Part shown: in pieces, positions 1-9,131 of the stretch
How positions within the stretch are numbered: position 1 is the stretch's first letter
How the letters are laid out: the number at the start of each line of letters is the position of its first letter
Assembly (NCBI GenBank): GCA_947629365.1
Contig: CANRDM010000003.1
Location: 1-40,915 of the forward strand
From: an uncultured Bacilli bacterium
GTDB taxonomy: Bacteria; Bacillota_I; Bacilli_A; RF39; UBA660
Reading direction: 5' to 3'
DNA length: 40,915 nucleotides
Notes under the pieces: model-generated
Databases searched by the model: none
What the model was told of the DNA's origin: nothing
The model's input: only the letters and a program-made list of their open reading frames with translations
Program-made: the position numbers and the translations under genes

Positions 1-3
1 ATG

Positions 4-58
4 CTTACTGCTTATATGCACAGTAAGGTAAAATGGTTCAACGCAATTTTAAAATTGC
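4..58. repeat. Inverted repeats at the left window edge
   Basis: Two palindromes lie downstream of the relaxase gene. The first has 7-bp arms CTTACTG at 4-10 and CAGTAAG at 21-27. The second is a perfect 16-bp palindrome, GCAATTTTAAAATTGC, at 43-58. Neither has a clear T-tract on the minus strand, so they are weak terminator candidates. They could be a structured 3' end of the relaxase transcript or part of the element terminus. No gene is seen in 1-102. Confidence 0.4.
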
Positions 59-102
59 ACAATAATTATATCACTCTGTATTATAAATCGACAATATATA
101 AA

Positions 103-1470
103 TTAAATTTTCCTATCATTATAATTAAATAATTTACTAAATTCTTCCGATGCTTTATCCATTTCATAATTAATATTTTTTAATGCCCGTTCCATCTTTA
201 ACTTATTAGGAAATTTTGAAATATTATTTCCCCCTTTGAAATAATTTTCTAATACTAATTTTCTCCTTTGCTTATCACTAATATTGTTACTTTTTTTATT
301 GTTTAAATAGGCAATTTCTTGAATCAAATCATCTATGGTAATATAATTTTCATTTTTCTTATCTTTTACAATCATTTTAATATAATTGTATTTATATAAA
401 GAATGATTAACAATAGAATTATAAATATAATTATCAATATATTCTTCTTTTCTTGATACAATACTATTATTAATATCAACATCTTTTATATTATTATTCT
501 TATCTAAATTATCAAAATATTGATTTAAAGCAATTAAATCTTTATTAATTTCTTCTTTAGCATTATATAATATTGAATTTTCATCATTAAATAAATACTT
601 TTTGATTCTATTGGTAACTTCTTTTATTTCTTTCCCTAATTCATCATTTTTAATGGAATTATATTTTATCTTTTTAGATACCTGATTATTTTTTAATCTA
701 TATTGATTCAATAATTCTCCGAGTTTTAAAATATCTTCTTCAACATATATCTCACTAATGTTGTGTAGAGCAAAGTTTCTTTCTTTAGAATTAAAATAAG
801 ATTTTAAATTATCTATATCTTCATTAGTCTTTTTTAATAATGGTGTATAAAATTTTTCTCTTTCAATCGTAAGTTCAACAAGTCTTTTTAAATATCTTTG
901 CTCATCAAGTGATATTTTTCCTTTTCTCCTGTACCCTATTTTTTTGTCCGTACATTTAAAATTAGGACATTTTTCTATAAAAGCAAAGTGTATATGAGGT
1001 TGATGTACTCTATTAGTATGAACAGAAAAAACATAACTCATATTTTTAATGTCTTTAAAACCACAATACTTCAAAAAATTAGGAATTACCTCTTTAGCAA
1101 TTTTTTGCTCCAAAGTTTTTATATCAATATTTTCATCAAGATATTCTTTTTTAAAACTTAAAATGCCTTTCCATAAATTAGATTTTTCAATATATTTTTT
1201 ATATTCTTTTTTTAATCTTTGAATATCATCTTTAGTTGCATAAGATCCATTTTCTAAAATAAGATTATATTTTTCCTTTCTTGTATGCCCCATATAATAT
1301 TCAAACATACCAATAGTTTTTTTCTTTACATCCGAAAAATAATCTATCATATTATCAATATCATTTAATCTATTTTTTTCATAAATTGGAGATATATTTT
1401 TATTATCTCGGGAATTTAAGGCCAAACAATATTTATTTTTAAAAATAACATTTGGACTTCCTTTACTCAT
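103..1470 (-). CDS. MobP/MobL-type conjugative relaxase
   Basis: Probable relaxase of 455 residues that would nick oriT and lead the transferred strand. Around residues 155-162 there is a histidine cluster, VHQPHIHFAF, which matches the metal-binding three-His motif of MOB-P relaxases. The N-terminal half carries the catalytic region and the C-terminal half is a long Lys/Asn/Glu-rich helical stretch. I chose the ATG at 1470 because the protein then begins MSKGSPNVIF, as relaxases of this type do. An open frame upstream to 1554 overlaps the preceding gene and would add an odd hydrophobic leader. The start overlaps the preceding RHH gene by 8 bp, so the two are translationally coupled. The tyrosine nucleophile could not be assigned with certainty. 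The family is inferred from motif and context. Confidence 0.85.
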   Translation of the reverse strand: MSKGSPNVIFKNKYCLALNSRDNKNISPIYEKNRLNDIDNMIDYFSDVKKKTIGMFEYYMGHTRKEKYNLILENGSYATKDDIQRLKKEYKKYIEKSNLWKGILSFKKEYLDENIDIKTLEQKIAKEVIPNFLKYCGFKDIKNMSYVFSVHTNRVHQPHIHFAFIEKCPNFKCTDKKIGYRRKGKISLDEQRYLKRLVELTIEREKFYTPLLKKTNEDIDNLKSYFNSKERNFALHNISEIYVEEDILKLGELLNQYRLKNNQVSKKIKYNSIKNDELGKEIKEVTNRIKKYLFNDENSILYNAKEEINKDLIALNQYFDNLDKNNNIKDVDINNSIVSRKEEYIDNYIYNSIVNHSLYKYNYIKMIVKDKKNENYITIDDLIQEIAYLNNKKSNNISDKQRRKLVLENYFKGGNNISKFPNKLKMERALKNINYEMDKASEEFSKLFNYNDRKI

Positions 1471-1792
1471 TAAAATTATCCTTACTATTAAATAATTCAT
1501 ATAAACATTTATCTTCGTTAATATTGGCATTAGATAAATAGCCAAAATTAGCAAATTGTTGTTTTGACAACTTAAAATGTAAATATTGCCTTTTAGATAT
1601 TTTTTCTAAAGAGTTATAAATTTCTTCCAATTTAACATCTAACTCTTTTAAATAATTTATTTCTCTTGGTTCATTAATATATTTTTCAAGTATTGCATTA
1701 ACAATTTTATTTACTGATGTTGAGTTATCTTTTGCCACAAGAGATAATCTATCAAAAATAAAATCATCAATCCTTATAGTTAATTTTTTCAT
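1463..1792 (-). CDS. Ribbon-helix-helix relaxosome accessory protein
   Basis: 109 residues. The first 40 (KKLTIRIDDF followed by two helices) look like a MetJ/Arc-type ribbon-helix-helix DNA-binding domain; the rest is helical, with a possible coiled coil near residues 50-70. It lies directly before the relaxase, overlaps it by 8 bp, and overlaps the preceding HTH gene by 4 bp (ATGA). That position is typical of MobC-like proteins that bind oriT and recruit the relaxase. Function is inferred from fold and context; autoregulation of the operon is an alternative or additional role. Confidence 0.7.
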   Translation of the reverse strand: MKKLTIRIDDFIFDRLSLVAKDNSTSVNKIVNAILEKYINEPREINYLKELDVKLEEIYNSLEKISKRQYLHFKLSKQQFANFGYLSNANINEDKCLYELFNSKDNFNE

Positions 1793-2241
1793 TTTTTACC
1801 ATCACTATAATCTTTAACTCGAATTTTTCCGTCTTCATCTTTATAAATTAAGAAAGCAAGAAAATCGGGTTTGCTAATAACTTTCTTAATATACTCAATT
1901 AAATGTCTATCGGCATCAGTTATATTACATTCTTTATTCAATGCTTTATATGAATATTTATTTTTATCATTAAAATAATCTTCTCCAAATTTTTGATATT
2001 TTTTCATCCAACAATATAATCTTTTTTGAGGCGTTCTATCATCTAAAATATTCATATCAAAACCGCCACTAACAAAAATTTCTCTAGCGGTTTTCTCATT
2101 ATGAAAAATTTTTTCTTTTACAGCCCACAATTTAAAATCATTTTTATAAATTATTTGGCTTTTATTTTTTATTCTTTCAACATTAGGATTACTTAATAAT
2201 ATTCTTATCTCATTATCATTATAAATTCTAATTTTATTCAC
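1789..2241 (-). CDS. HTH-domain protein of the relaxase operon
   Basis: 150 residues. The middle (about 30-90; FKLWAVKEKIF, then TAREIF and PQKRLYCWMKKY) resembles the helix-turn-helix seen in IS3-type transposase OrfA proteins and in ICE-borne HTH proteins. The start is taken as GTG at 2241, because AGAAGG lies 8 bases upstream and no better ATG exists. It overlaps the upstream RHH gene by 8 bp and the downstream one by 4 bp, so the cluster is one operon. There is no transposase catalytic domain. A DNA-binding role at oriT or at the operon promoter is likely; the exact role is unknown. Confidence 0.6.
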   Translation of the reverse strand: MNKIRIYNDNEIRILLSNPNVERIKNKSQIIYKNDFKLWAVKEKIFHNEKTAREIFVSGGFDMNILDDRTPQKRLYCWMKKYQKFGEDYFNDKNKYSYKALNKECNITDADRHLIEYIKKVISKPDFLAFLIYKDEDGKIRVKDYSDGKK

Positions 2242-2443
2242 AATTATTACCTTCTCTTTCTAATTTTAAATTTTGTTCTTCATAATATTTATCAAATCTT
2301 TTTATATATGTTTGATAGCCAAGTTCTACTATATAATTTAACATTTTAGTAAAATTTAAATTATTTTTCTTGGCTAACAATTCAATTCTTGTTTTTAAAT
2401 TATCATCCATTCTTATTGAAAATTTAACTATTTCTCTATTCAT
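2234..2443 (-). CDS. Small ribbon-helix-helix regulator
   Basis: 69 residues, nearly all one ribbon-helix-helix domain: VKFSIRMDDNLKTRIELLAKKN gives the strand and first helix, then a second helix ending in VELGYQTY. This is the CopG/MobC size class. The start at 2443 is supported by GGAGG 5 bases upstream. It is the first gene of the relaxase operon, directly after the repeat-rich region 2444-2770. The repeated TTTAGTGGCTACTCTA motif there is a plausible binding site, making this a likely autorepressor or oriT-binding protein. That link is inference. Confidence 0.65.
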   Translation of the reverse strand: MNREIVKFSIRMDDNLKTRIELLAKKNNLNFTKMLNYIVELGYQTYIKRFDKYYEEQNLKLEREGNNCE

Positions 2444-2770
2444 AAAACCTCCATAATTTTTTTAGAGTAGCCACTAAACAATACTTTTAAGGTGTTTTTT
2501 CTAATAAAAATATTGCATATTTTTAATGAGCATAAGATAAATGCCACCCAAATTCTTTTAAAGCCTTATAAAAGCCTGGCTAAAAGGGGTGGCATAACTA
2601 TTTCCGCACTTGCGAAAATGACCACTAATTTATTTTTAAGTGGCTACTCTATAAGAAAAACGCTCCTTAATTAGACAAATTTAGTGGCTACATATTTTAA
2701 AAAAATGACTACTCTAAAAAATAGCCATTTCAAATGTGCCTCCCGTTATTTATCAATAAAATTTTACATT
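2444..2770. other. oriT-like / promoter region with structured repeats
   Basis: Non-coding gap of 327 bp between the M23 gene and the relaxase operon. It holds a strong hairpin with arms ATGCCACCC (2541-2549) and GGGTGGCAT (2587-2595). The inner sequence can also pair (CTTTTA with TAAAAG, GCC with GGC). A second small palindrome, CGCA-CT-TGCG, lies just right of it at about 2605-2614. Several copies of a 16-bp motif flank these. Position next to the relaxase and RHH genes, a long hairpin and flanking direct repeats are the usual signs of an oriT. The nic site itself is not recognised. A short plus-strand open frame across the hairpin is not a credible gene. Confidence 0.55.
2463..2716. repeat. 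TTTAGTGGCTACTCTA motif, about five copies
   Basis: An inverted copy lies at 2463-2478. Direct copies are at 2639-2651 (13 matching bases), 2680-2691 (12 bases) and 2706-2716 (10 of 11). A partial inverted copy (GACCACTAAT) is at 2620-2629. The first copy sits about 20 bp upstream of the first gene of the relaxase operon. These are probably binding sites of the RHH or HTH proteins encoded next door, used for relaxosome assembly or repression. Confidence 0.65.
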
Positions 2771-3694
2771 TTAATTTTTATAATCGAATAAATTATTTTG
2801 TGAATTATCAAAATTATAATGATAATTAAATCTTTGTAAATTAAAATCAATCAATAACATACCATCTATTTTTTCTCTACTTACATTTTCTACTTGAAAA
2901 TGTAAGTGATTACCTGTCGAATATCCAGTCGTTCCTACCTCGGCAATTTCAGTCCAGTGATTGACTTTATCTCCGACTTTAACTTTAGCACTATTTGGAT
3001 AAAGATGTTCTAAAACTACATAATAAATCTCATTATAATCTTCATCACATTTTATAGTTATTTGATTCCCTGTACTATTTCCACTTTGACTATATGGAAC
3101 ATTTTCATCTTGCGTGAAAACAACTTTATCAATTACTCCGTTACAAACCGAATATACAGGAGTTTTTGATGGTGCTAACAAATCCCAACCACTATGAACA
3201 TTATTTTCTCCGTATATAACTCTTTGTTCATTAAAAAAACTCGTTATTGTAAAATCAATATCTAATGGCAAATTAAATCGACCATCACTAACAACTAAAT
3301 ATTCTTCATTATCTTTTATATTAGTTTCATTACAAGCAATCATATTAACTAGTTTTTGATCTTCACAAACAATTTGAATATCTCTTGTGATTTTTTGTTC
3401 TTTGTTAAGATTAACATCATATAAATAATCAAATGATAAAGATGTATTTTCTAAATAAAAATATAATAATCTTTGTAACGGAACATATCCATCCTTAATA
3501 TATTTATTAACTACTTTAATATAATTTGTAGCATATTCGGCATTGTTTTGAATCTTATCTTTTGTAAGTTTAGCACCAAAAAAATCTAATAACATCATTA
3601 CGCAAATTAACATTAAAATTGCTCCCATTATAGTTAAAACTGCACCACTACCAATAATTTTTAAGAAAATATTTTTTTGTTTTTTATCTCGCAT
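2771..3694 (-). CDS. M23 peptidase, conjugation cell-wall hydrolase
   Basis: 307 residues with one N-terminal membrane segment (about residues 14-36), a linker of about 120 residues and a C-terminal LytM/M23 domain. Zinc motifs are present: HSGWDLL near residue 166 (His, Asp) and GNHLHFQVE near residue 263 (HxH). It should be an anchored endopeptidase that opens peptidoglycan for the transfer channel, the role of VirB1-like and Tn916 Orf14-like proteins in Gram-positive systems. It is the last gene of the secretion operon, and its ATG overlaps the previous stop codon by one base (TAATG). Confidence 0.85.
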   Translation of the reverse strand: MRDKKQKNIFLKIIGSGAVLTIMGAILMLICVMMLLDFFGAKLTKDKIQNNAEYATNYIKVVNKYIKDGYVPLQRLLYFYLENTSLSFDYLYDVNLNKEQKITRDIQIVCEDQKLVNMIACNETNIKDNEEYLVVSDGRFNLPLDIDFTITSFFNEQRVIYGENNVHSGWDLLAPSKTPVYSVCNGVIDKVVFTQDENVPYSQSGNSTGNQITIKCDEDYNEIYYVVLEHLYPNSAKVKVGDKVNHWTEIAEVGTTGYSTGNHLHFQVENVSREKIDGMLLIDFNLQRFNYHYNFDNSQNNLFDYKN

Positions 3695-3876
3695 TATTTG
3701 TACTTATCAAAATGAGTGTAATAATATTTTCCATCACTTTTGATAATCTCCATTAATTTTTCTTTAGAAAGCAAATCTAATAAAAAGTCCATAAACGATT
3801 CATTTGGATCTTCAAATTCTTCTATATAAATTTTTCTAAATGCGTTTTTCAACTCTTTTTTAGAAACTTTTTTCAT
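3694..3876 (-). CDS. Small conjugation-operon protein, unknown
   Basis: 60 residues, charged, mostly helical, without a membrane segment or recognised motif. It overlaps the VirB4 stop by 4 bp (3873-3876) and the M23 start by 1 bp, so it is translated as part of the transfer operon. I do not recognise the family. A chaperone or docking partner of VirB4 is possible only by context. Confidence 0.55.
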   Translation of the reverse strand: MKKVSKKELKNAFRKIYIEEFEDPNESFMDFLLDLLSKEKLMEIIKSDGKYYYTHFDKYK

Positions 3877-6374
3877 ACTTCAATTTCTTCTTCCATTAAT
3901 TCAAGTTCAAGTGGTGTTGCTACTATTTTTATTCTTATTCTTTTTTTAGAATTAATAGTAAGTAAAAACTCTCCCATTTCGGCTTGATTTAAAAATTCTT
4001 TTTGTGTATCGGTCAATGGATTTTGATAGAATAATTTTAAATAAGTTGCTAAATCGTCTTCCTTTAGCATTCCGACTAACTGATATTGACAATTATTAAA
4101 TATTGCCGTGGCACTTCTAACACTATCATCATCTCCTAAAAAATCGTGAATGCTTTGTGTCGCAGGAATAAATGCTCCGTGATATTTTCTTATTCTTCTT
4201 GCTATTTGCTCAAAAGTTAGTAAAACTTCACTATCAGTATTTTTCAAATATAAATGAAATTCATCAACAATAATTGCTATATTTTTAATATCTTTTTTAT
4301 CAACAATATTATCATTTACTATCTTATTTCTTACAATTATATTATTTAAATATGTTAAAAGGTTTACTAATTGAGTAGTAATGATTCTTTTATTTTTACT
4401 ATACAATAAGTCTTTTACATTAAAAGCAATTAAATTTGATTCAAGATTAACTGATGTGTATCCATTAAATAACATTGCATCAATTCCTACTTTAAATCTA
4501 TCTAATAATATTTCCAATTTATCAATTATTTTTAATTGCTCGGGATTGGAAATCATATTTCGATAATCAGGTAAAAAGTTAATTAAATCGGAAAAAATAG
4601 GATAATCGGTATTCTCTAATTTTTCTAAACTTGAAATTTTAGTATTTTTAGTTATACCAAATCTACTATATAATTTTTCTATCATATCGAGTAAAATCAC
4701 AGTTTCACTTTCAGTTATTTCTTCAAATGCACATTTAATAAACGTTTCTAATGAACCTAAATGCTTGGCAAGAGGACAATCTTCATAATTAATTTTATCT
4801 ACTGCATTATTATCTTTTTCTTCTTTATCACTTGGAAGAAATCTAACTTGTAAAGGATTAATTATTCCTCCACTTGCCGAATATAAATCAATATATTCGC
4901 CTTTATTCTTTTTAACTAGTTTTTCATACTCTCCCTCGGCATCAAATAAAAAGCATTTATTCCCCCGATATATTTCATTAACAATCATTTTCTTTAAAGT
5001 AAAACTTTTTCCACCACCAGTAGATGCTATAATTGCTAAATTGCTTGATGGTCTAGTAGCGTCTTTATAAAAAAAATCAAATATTGTAGGTAATGCTGTA
5101 TGAATATCTACTCCTAAAACATATCCGCTTTCATCATTAAAATTTGTAATTGTTAGTGGAAAAGATGCCGCAAGAGTTAAACTTGGAAGATAATTATGAT
5201 AATCTTCAAAGCCTTTTTTAGATATATCAAATGCTTTCCAACCTTCCATTTGCCTCATTCTTGGAGCATCTAATTTAATTCTAAAAACATCGGCTATTTT
5301 TTTTAATTCTTTTAATCTTTCCTCTCGTTCTTTCACATTACCATTAATTACAATAATAAAATCTACTTCTTTAATTTTTTCATCGCCATTTTTAATTTGG
5401 TTCATTAATGCTTGAAAATTTTCTTTCTCCGCATCTAATTCAGTTGCATCAGATAATTTTCTTGTCGTATTTCTTTCGGAAATTAAAAATTCATAATTAT
5501 TATCTAATCTTCTCACTAACTCATCAGTTGATATTGTATCTTTAATATGAATACAACATCTTGTATTAGGCACATTGAATAATTCTTCAAAAAATAATTC
5601 ATCTATAAAAGGTGGAAGTCTTTTAATTGTAACTACTTGTATCTCTTCTTCATCGGCTTTTATACAACTCATATTTTCTTGTATAAAAAAAGGAGAGATT
5701 AAATCGATTAAATCACTCCACATTAATTGTTCTATATTAGCATTAGAAAAATAAAGGTTTATAAGAAATTGATATATTTCTAATTTATTTATCATTGGTT
5801 TAACATTTAATCTTGGTGTCATATTATAGGTATATAATATAACTTCTTCGGATGTATGCTCTAATATTTTATCATTATCACTAATTAATACAAAATAATA
5901 CCTACTATTTGTTGTAAGATTTTCTCTTTCCAACATTTCTAATCTATCATATCTTTCTTTTAAAAATTCCTTTTTTTCTTCATCTTGCGAATATTTATTA
6001 ATAAGATTTTTATAATAGTCTTTATTTGCATTAAGATCTATTTTATCATCTAATTTATAAATTCTTAAATTTAAATCTTTTAATTGATATAAATACTTTA
6101 GTTGATGGAAAAAATTTACTTTTTGATTATTTGATGTTAAAGACAAATCTATTGCTTCAACTGATAAGACTTTAGCAAAACTATTATCACGTAATTTAAT
6201 CATTCCGTTATTATCTACAAAATCAACATTAACAAAAACCTCGGCATTACTTAATTTTTTTTCTAAAATGTTTTCAGTAATGTATTCTTTTTTTAACTTT
6301 TCCCTTTTTTTAATGAAGTTATCTATAATTTTTCGTTCTTTTTGTTTTTTTATTTCTTCTTTATTTTGTTCCAT
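3873..6374 (-). CDS. VirB4-like conjugative ATPase
   Basis: 833 residues. The AAA/VirB4 domain occupies roughly residues 420-800, with Walker A STGGGKSFT near residue 451 and Walker B IIVDEFHLY near residue 708; the ATQSIHDFL stretch that follows resembles the family sensor region. The N-terminal 400 residues correspond to the VirB4 domain that contacts inner-membrane partners. It should power assembly of the type IV secretion channel at the cytoplasmic membrane. The gene sits between the PrgI/TcpE-like and M23 genes, a standard order in Gram-positive conjugation modules. Length and motifs are complete. Confidence 0.93.
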   Translation of the reverse strand: MEQNKEEIKKQKERKIIDNFIKKREKLKKEYITENILEKKLSNAEVFVNVDFVDNNGMIKLRDNSFAKVLSVEAIDLSLTSNNQKVNFFHQLKYLYQLKDLNLRIYKLDDKIDLNANKDYYKNLINKYSQDEEKKEFLKERYDRLEMLERENLTTNSRYYFVLISDNDKILEHTSEEVILYTYNMTPRLNVKPMINKLEIYQFLINLYFSNANIEQLMWSDLIDLISPFFIQENMSCIKADEEEIQVVTIKRLPPFIDELFFEELFNVPNTRCCIHIKDTISTDELVRRLDNNYEFLISERNTTRKLSDATELDAEKENFQALMNQIKNGDEKIKEVDFIIVINGNVKEREERLKELKKIADVFRIKLDAPRMRQMEGWKAFDISKKGFEDYHNYLPSLTLAASFPLTITNFNDESGYVLGVDIHTALPTIFDFFYKDATRPSSNLAIIASTGGGKSFTLKKMIVNEIYRGNKCFLFDAEGEYEKLVKKNKGEYIDLYSASGGIINPLQVRFLPSDKEEKDNNAVDKINYEDCPLAKHLGSLETFIKCAFEEITESETVILLDMIEKLYSRFGITKNTKISSLEKLENTDYPIFSDLINFLPDYRNMISNPEQLKIIDKLEILLDRFKVGIDAMLFNGYTSVNLESNLIAFNVKDLLYSKNKRIITTQLVNLLTYLNNIIVRNKIVNDNIVDKKDIKNIAIIVDEFHLYLKNTDSEVLLTFEQIARRIRKYHGAFIPATQSIHDFLGDDDSVRSATAIFNNCQYQLVGMLKEDDLATYLKLFYQNPLTDTQKEFLNQAEMGEFLLTINSKKRIRIKIVATPLELELMEEEIEV

Positions 6375-6386
6375 TAATTAATCATC

Positions 6387-6659
6387 CTAGCCTTTCTTTT
6401 TATATATAAATATTTTCTCTCTAATTAAATAATTAATAATTAATTCTATGACTTTATACATTCTATTTTTTTTACTAACATTAATTGGAAGTAAACAAAA
6501 TATTCCAATCATTAAACCAACTATTGCCGGAATCTTTAATGAAGTAAAGCAAAAGAAAAATATAAATAAAATAATCATAGGTAAAGATATTATAATATCT
6601 AGAACTTCCAAACCTTTAAAGCCTAAATTCCTTTTTATTGATTTTAAAGTGATATACAT
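6387..6659 (-). CDS. PrgI/TcpE-like conjugation membrane protein
   Basis: 90 residues with two hydrophobic segments (about 22-40 and 43-58) and positively charged ends. The start at 6659 follows GGAGGT. A small two-helix protein directly before VirB4 is the position of PrgI, TcpE or VirB3-like components, which anchor the ATPase in the membrane. The gap to VirB4 is 12 bp. Family assignment rests on size, topology and order. Confidence 0.7.
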   Translation of the reverse strand: MYITLKSIKRNLGFKGLEVLDIIISLPMIILFIFFFCFTSLKIPAIVGLMIGIFCLLPINVSKKNRMYKVIELIINYLIREKIFIYKKKG

Positions 6660-6676
6660 TTGTACCTCCTAACTTT

Positions 6677-8065
6677 TTACATCATTTTTTTTCTTCTTCT
6701 ATAATAAGAAGTATTATAACTAGCCCTCGGTATTACTCTTCTAACTGCATTTTCGATGCTATTTGCACCGGCATTAATAAAAGTATCACTTGCACTAAAT
6801 TTGTTCGGGTTACTTTTTCTTCCCATTTTTTGTCCTGCAACATACATTCTACTTCCCATTGTTGACATAAATTTTTGAATTTTATTTGGTTCTTTATTAC
6901 TTTTCGAATCAACCGTCCCCAATGTTCCCAATGCCATACCTGCTCGAGATAGGGCTCGTGATCCAATCGCTTTACCACCTTTTATAGCACCACCAGTTGC
7001 TAATAAACCACCACCTAGTGTTGCTCCGGTTGCTAATGTAGCACCAACACTTGCCATTTTTCCATATCCCATTAATGACATTAATTGTTCTCTTCCATTT
7101 GCGGCACTAACATTTGCTCCTATGAATCTATTTATTACTTGACTTCCTGTTAATATAAAGGTTGCACAGCCTAAATATAATAATGATTTAATAGTTAAAT
7201 TCATAAATGTATTTGTAAAGAAACTGGTATTATTTATTTCTTGCATAATCATTACTGTCAAATTCACTATTAAAATAATAACAACACTTTGCAATGCTAA
7301 TGACACTAATTGTTCTATTACTGCACCTCTCCTTTGTTTATTACATATACTTGTTGAAAAAACTATTGGAGAAATTGAAAATAAAAACAAGAATTCAACT
7401 TGTCTTCTACCTAACATAATTCCTGCAAAAAACAAACTATATAAGAAAAAACCTCCACTTATAATAGCCATAAACCAATTTATATCATATTTATAATCTT
7501 TTTCATCCGAAAGTATTAATCGTGATTTAGTAACATATTTTTCAATATATTTTTCTTCTTTATCAAAAGAACCATTTTGTATTAATTCTTCTATACTACT
7601 ATTCTCGTTAAATTTATCGCTATTTTTATAATTATCATTATAAGAAACATACATTTCAAGAATAGAACTACTCATTTTAGTATTAACACTATTTTTAAAT
7701 ATATTGCTTATGTAATTGGAAAGAACTATTGAAAAATTAGATACTTGAACAAACAAAAATGTCGATAACATAATTAATAAACCACATTTTATTGTTTCTA
7801 CGATAATATTTTTAAATGAATTTTCATCATCAGGATCCAACAATTTATTTATAAATTTCCAAACTATAAACAAAGCAAATAATGTTAATGATATAGCCAT
7901 TACTCCAGTATAAAAACTTTTAAATGCTTGATTACTAGATAACGAATTAATTATATCTATTATATTTAATTTTTTTATAATTTCAAACAAACCATCTATT
8001 AAGTTATAAATAAAACTTATTAAATACCACCCTAAACTTCTTAATAAATCAAATACCTTTATCAT
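6677..8065 (-). CDS. VirB6/TrbL-like channel protein
   Basis: 462 residues. After a hydrophobic N-terminus there are about six to seven predicted membrane segments between residues 10 and 320. A Gly/Ala-rich stretch follows (about 335-380; VGATLATGATLGGG) and then a basic cytoplasmic tail ending YYRRRKKMM. This matches the CD0415/CD1112 and TrsL-type VirB6 family of Gram-positive conjugation systems, thought to form the inner-membrane channel. It lies between the pilin-like and PrgI-like genes with gaps of 14 and 17 bp. Confidence 0.8.
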   Translation of the reverse strand: MIKVFDLLRSLGWYLISFIYNLIDGLFEIIKKLNIIDIINSLSSNQAFKSFYTGVMAISLTLFALFIVWKFINKLLDPDDENSFKNIIVETIKCGLLIMLSTFLFVQVSNFSIVLSNYISNIFKNSVNTKMSSSILEMYVSYNDNYKNSDKFNENSSIEELIQNGSFDKEEKYIEKYVTKSRLILSDEKDYKYDINWFMAIISGGFFLYSLFFAGIMLGRRQVEFLFLFSISPIVFSTSICNKQRRGAVIEQLVSLALQSVVIILIVNLTVMIMQEINNTSFFTNTFMNLTIKSLLYLGCATFILTGSQVINRFIGANVSAANGREQLMSLMGYGKMASVGATLATGATLGGGLLATGGAIKGGKAIGSRALSRAGMALGTLGTVDSKSNKEPNKIQKFMSTMGSRMYVAGQKMGRKSNPNKFSASDTFINAGANSIENAVRRVIPRASYNTSYYRRRKKMM

Positions 8066-8079
8066 TATATAAAACCCTC

Positions 8080-8355
8080 TTATATAAATAATCTAATAAT
8101 TATATTAACTAATGAAATGGCTAAAATAATTCCAAATATTCCTAGAAAAGTTTGTATGATTCTCGTTTTTACCCTTTGTTTTTGATCTACATCTACTATT
8201 GCATACATTATAAAACAAATCACTAATGCTACACCGGCGAGGGACATTCCAACTGCTATTGCCCAGTCAGTCACTTGCTTAATAACATTTAAAATTGTAT
8301 CTATGGTATAAGTACCACCCTCTAATTCTTGAATAGTTAATATATTAATATTCAT
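8080..8355 (-). CDS. Pilin-like (VirB2/Mbov_0395-type) transfer protein
   Basis: 91 residues with two membrane helices (about 33-53 and 70-90) joined by a short basic loop (DQKQRVKTR). Size and topology match VirB2/TrbC-like pilin subunits and the Mbov_0395 family of Firmicutes and Mollicutes ICEs. It is the first gene of the secretion operon: a terminator-like hairpin lies just upstream and AAAGGGTGG precedes the start at 8355. Confidence 0.72.
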   Translation of the reverse strand: MNINILTIQELEGGTYTIDTILNVIKQVTDWAIAVGMSLAGVALVICFIMYAIVDVDQKQRVKTRIIQTFLGIFGIILAISLVNIIIRLFI

Positions 8356-8389
8356 TTTTATCCACCCTTTCTTTTTAACTAAACTACAA

Positions 8390-8448
8390 AAATAAAATAA
8401 CTACACAATATAAAGAAAATTTATTTTTTCTAAATATGTGTAGTTATT
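8390..8448 (-). terminator. Hairpin between accessory and transfer operons
   Basis: Arms AATAACTACACA (8396-8407) and TGTGTAGTTATT (8437-8448) pair perfectly over 12 bp. On the minus strand the second arm runs into a T-rich stretch. It lies 9 bp past the stop of the accessory operon and 41 bp before the pilin-like gene. It should end the accessory operon, or act as an attenuator if transfer genes are read through. Confidence 0.7.
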
Positions 8449-8456
8449 ATTAAATT

Positions 8457-9131
8457 CTATATCGATACTTCTATATTATTATTTTCTAATTCATCTAATA
8501 ACGAATCATTTAAATATGAATTTACTAAATCTTTATTGTAAATAATTTCTTCAATATCTACTTTATCATCATTACCGGCAATAAAACATTTACCATTAAA
8601 TGAATTATCCTTTTCACTAAAATTTCTCTCAAAGATTAAAGGCACAGTATTTTCACAATTAGAATGATAAATTGCGAAAAAGCCTTTTTGTTTTGATTTT
8701 AATTCTTTTTCAACATAGATATTGTTATCTACGATAAAGCCGATAACTTCATAATATTGATTAAATTCTTTACTATATGCCTGTCCTCTAACTAATGGCC
8801 CAATTTCAGTTGGTCTTAATTCAAATTCTTTTGTATTTGAATTTCTAATAATATCTAAACATCTTTTAATTTTTTCTTCCATTGATGAACTATCGAGTTC
8901 TTTCATTGACTGATAATACCAAGTGCTATTTTCTATCAAATCGGATTTCTCATTTAAAATATCTTTTATAAAAATGTTGCTTTTTATCATATAGCCTTGT
9001 TCTTTATCACTCCATAAATCTAATGTTGTAAAAAATATTTGATCATCAAAATCATATCCAAGAAAATAATATTTATTATCATCTACGCCAATAAATGCTT
9101 GACCCTTTTTTAATTCATTTTTCAAGTTCAT
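8457..9131 (-). CDS. Hypothetical protein of accessory operon
   Basis: 224 residues, acidic, with no signal peptide or membrane segment and no family I recognise. The start is placed at the ATG at 9131, where AAGGGAAGTG lies just upstream; a longer frame to 9206 runs inside the previous gene. It overlaps the preceding gene by 17 bp, so the pair is coupled. Alternating aromatic and acidic residues suggest a small beta-rich cytoplasmic protein. Function unknown; as last gene of the operon it may be an ICE accessory such as an anti-defence protein, but nothing in the sequence shows this. Confidence 0.55.
   Translation of the reverse strand: MNLKNELKKGQAFIGVDDNKYYFLGYDFDDQIFFTTLDLWSDKEQGYMIKSNIFIKDILNEKSDLIENSTWYYQSMKELDSSSMEEKIKRCLDIIRNSNTKEFELRPTEIGPLVRGQAYSKEFNQYYEVIGFIVDNNIYVEKELKSKQKGFFAIYHSNCENTVPLIFERNFSEKDNSFNGKCFIAGNDDKVDIEEIIYNKDLVNSYLNDSLLDELENNNIEVSI

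Noticed and set aside
2492-2674. 60-codon plus-strand ORF
   Set aside because: It runs across the hairpin and repeats of the oriT-like region, has no credible ribosome site and matches no family.
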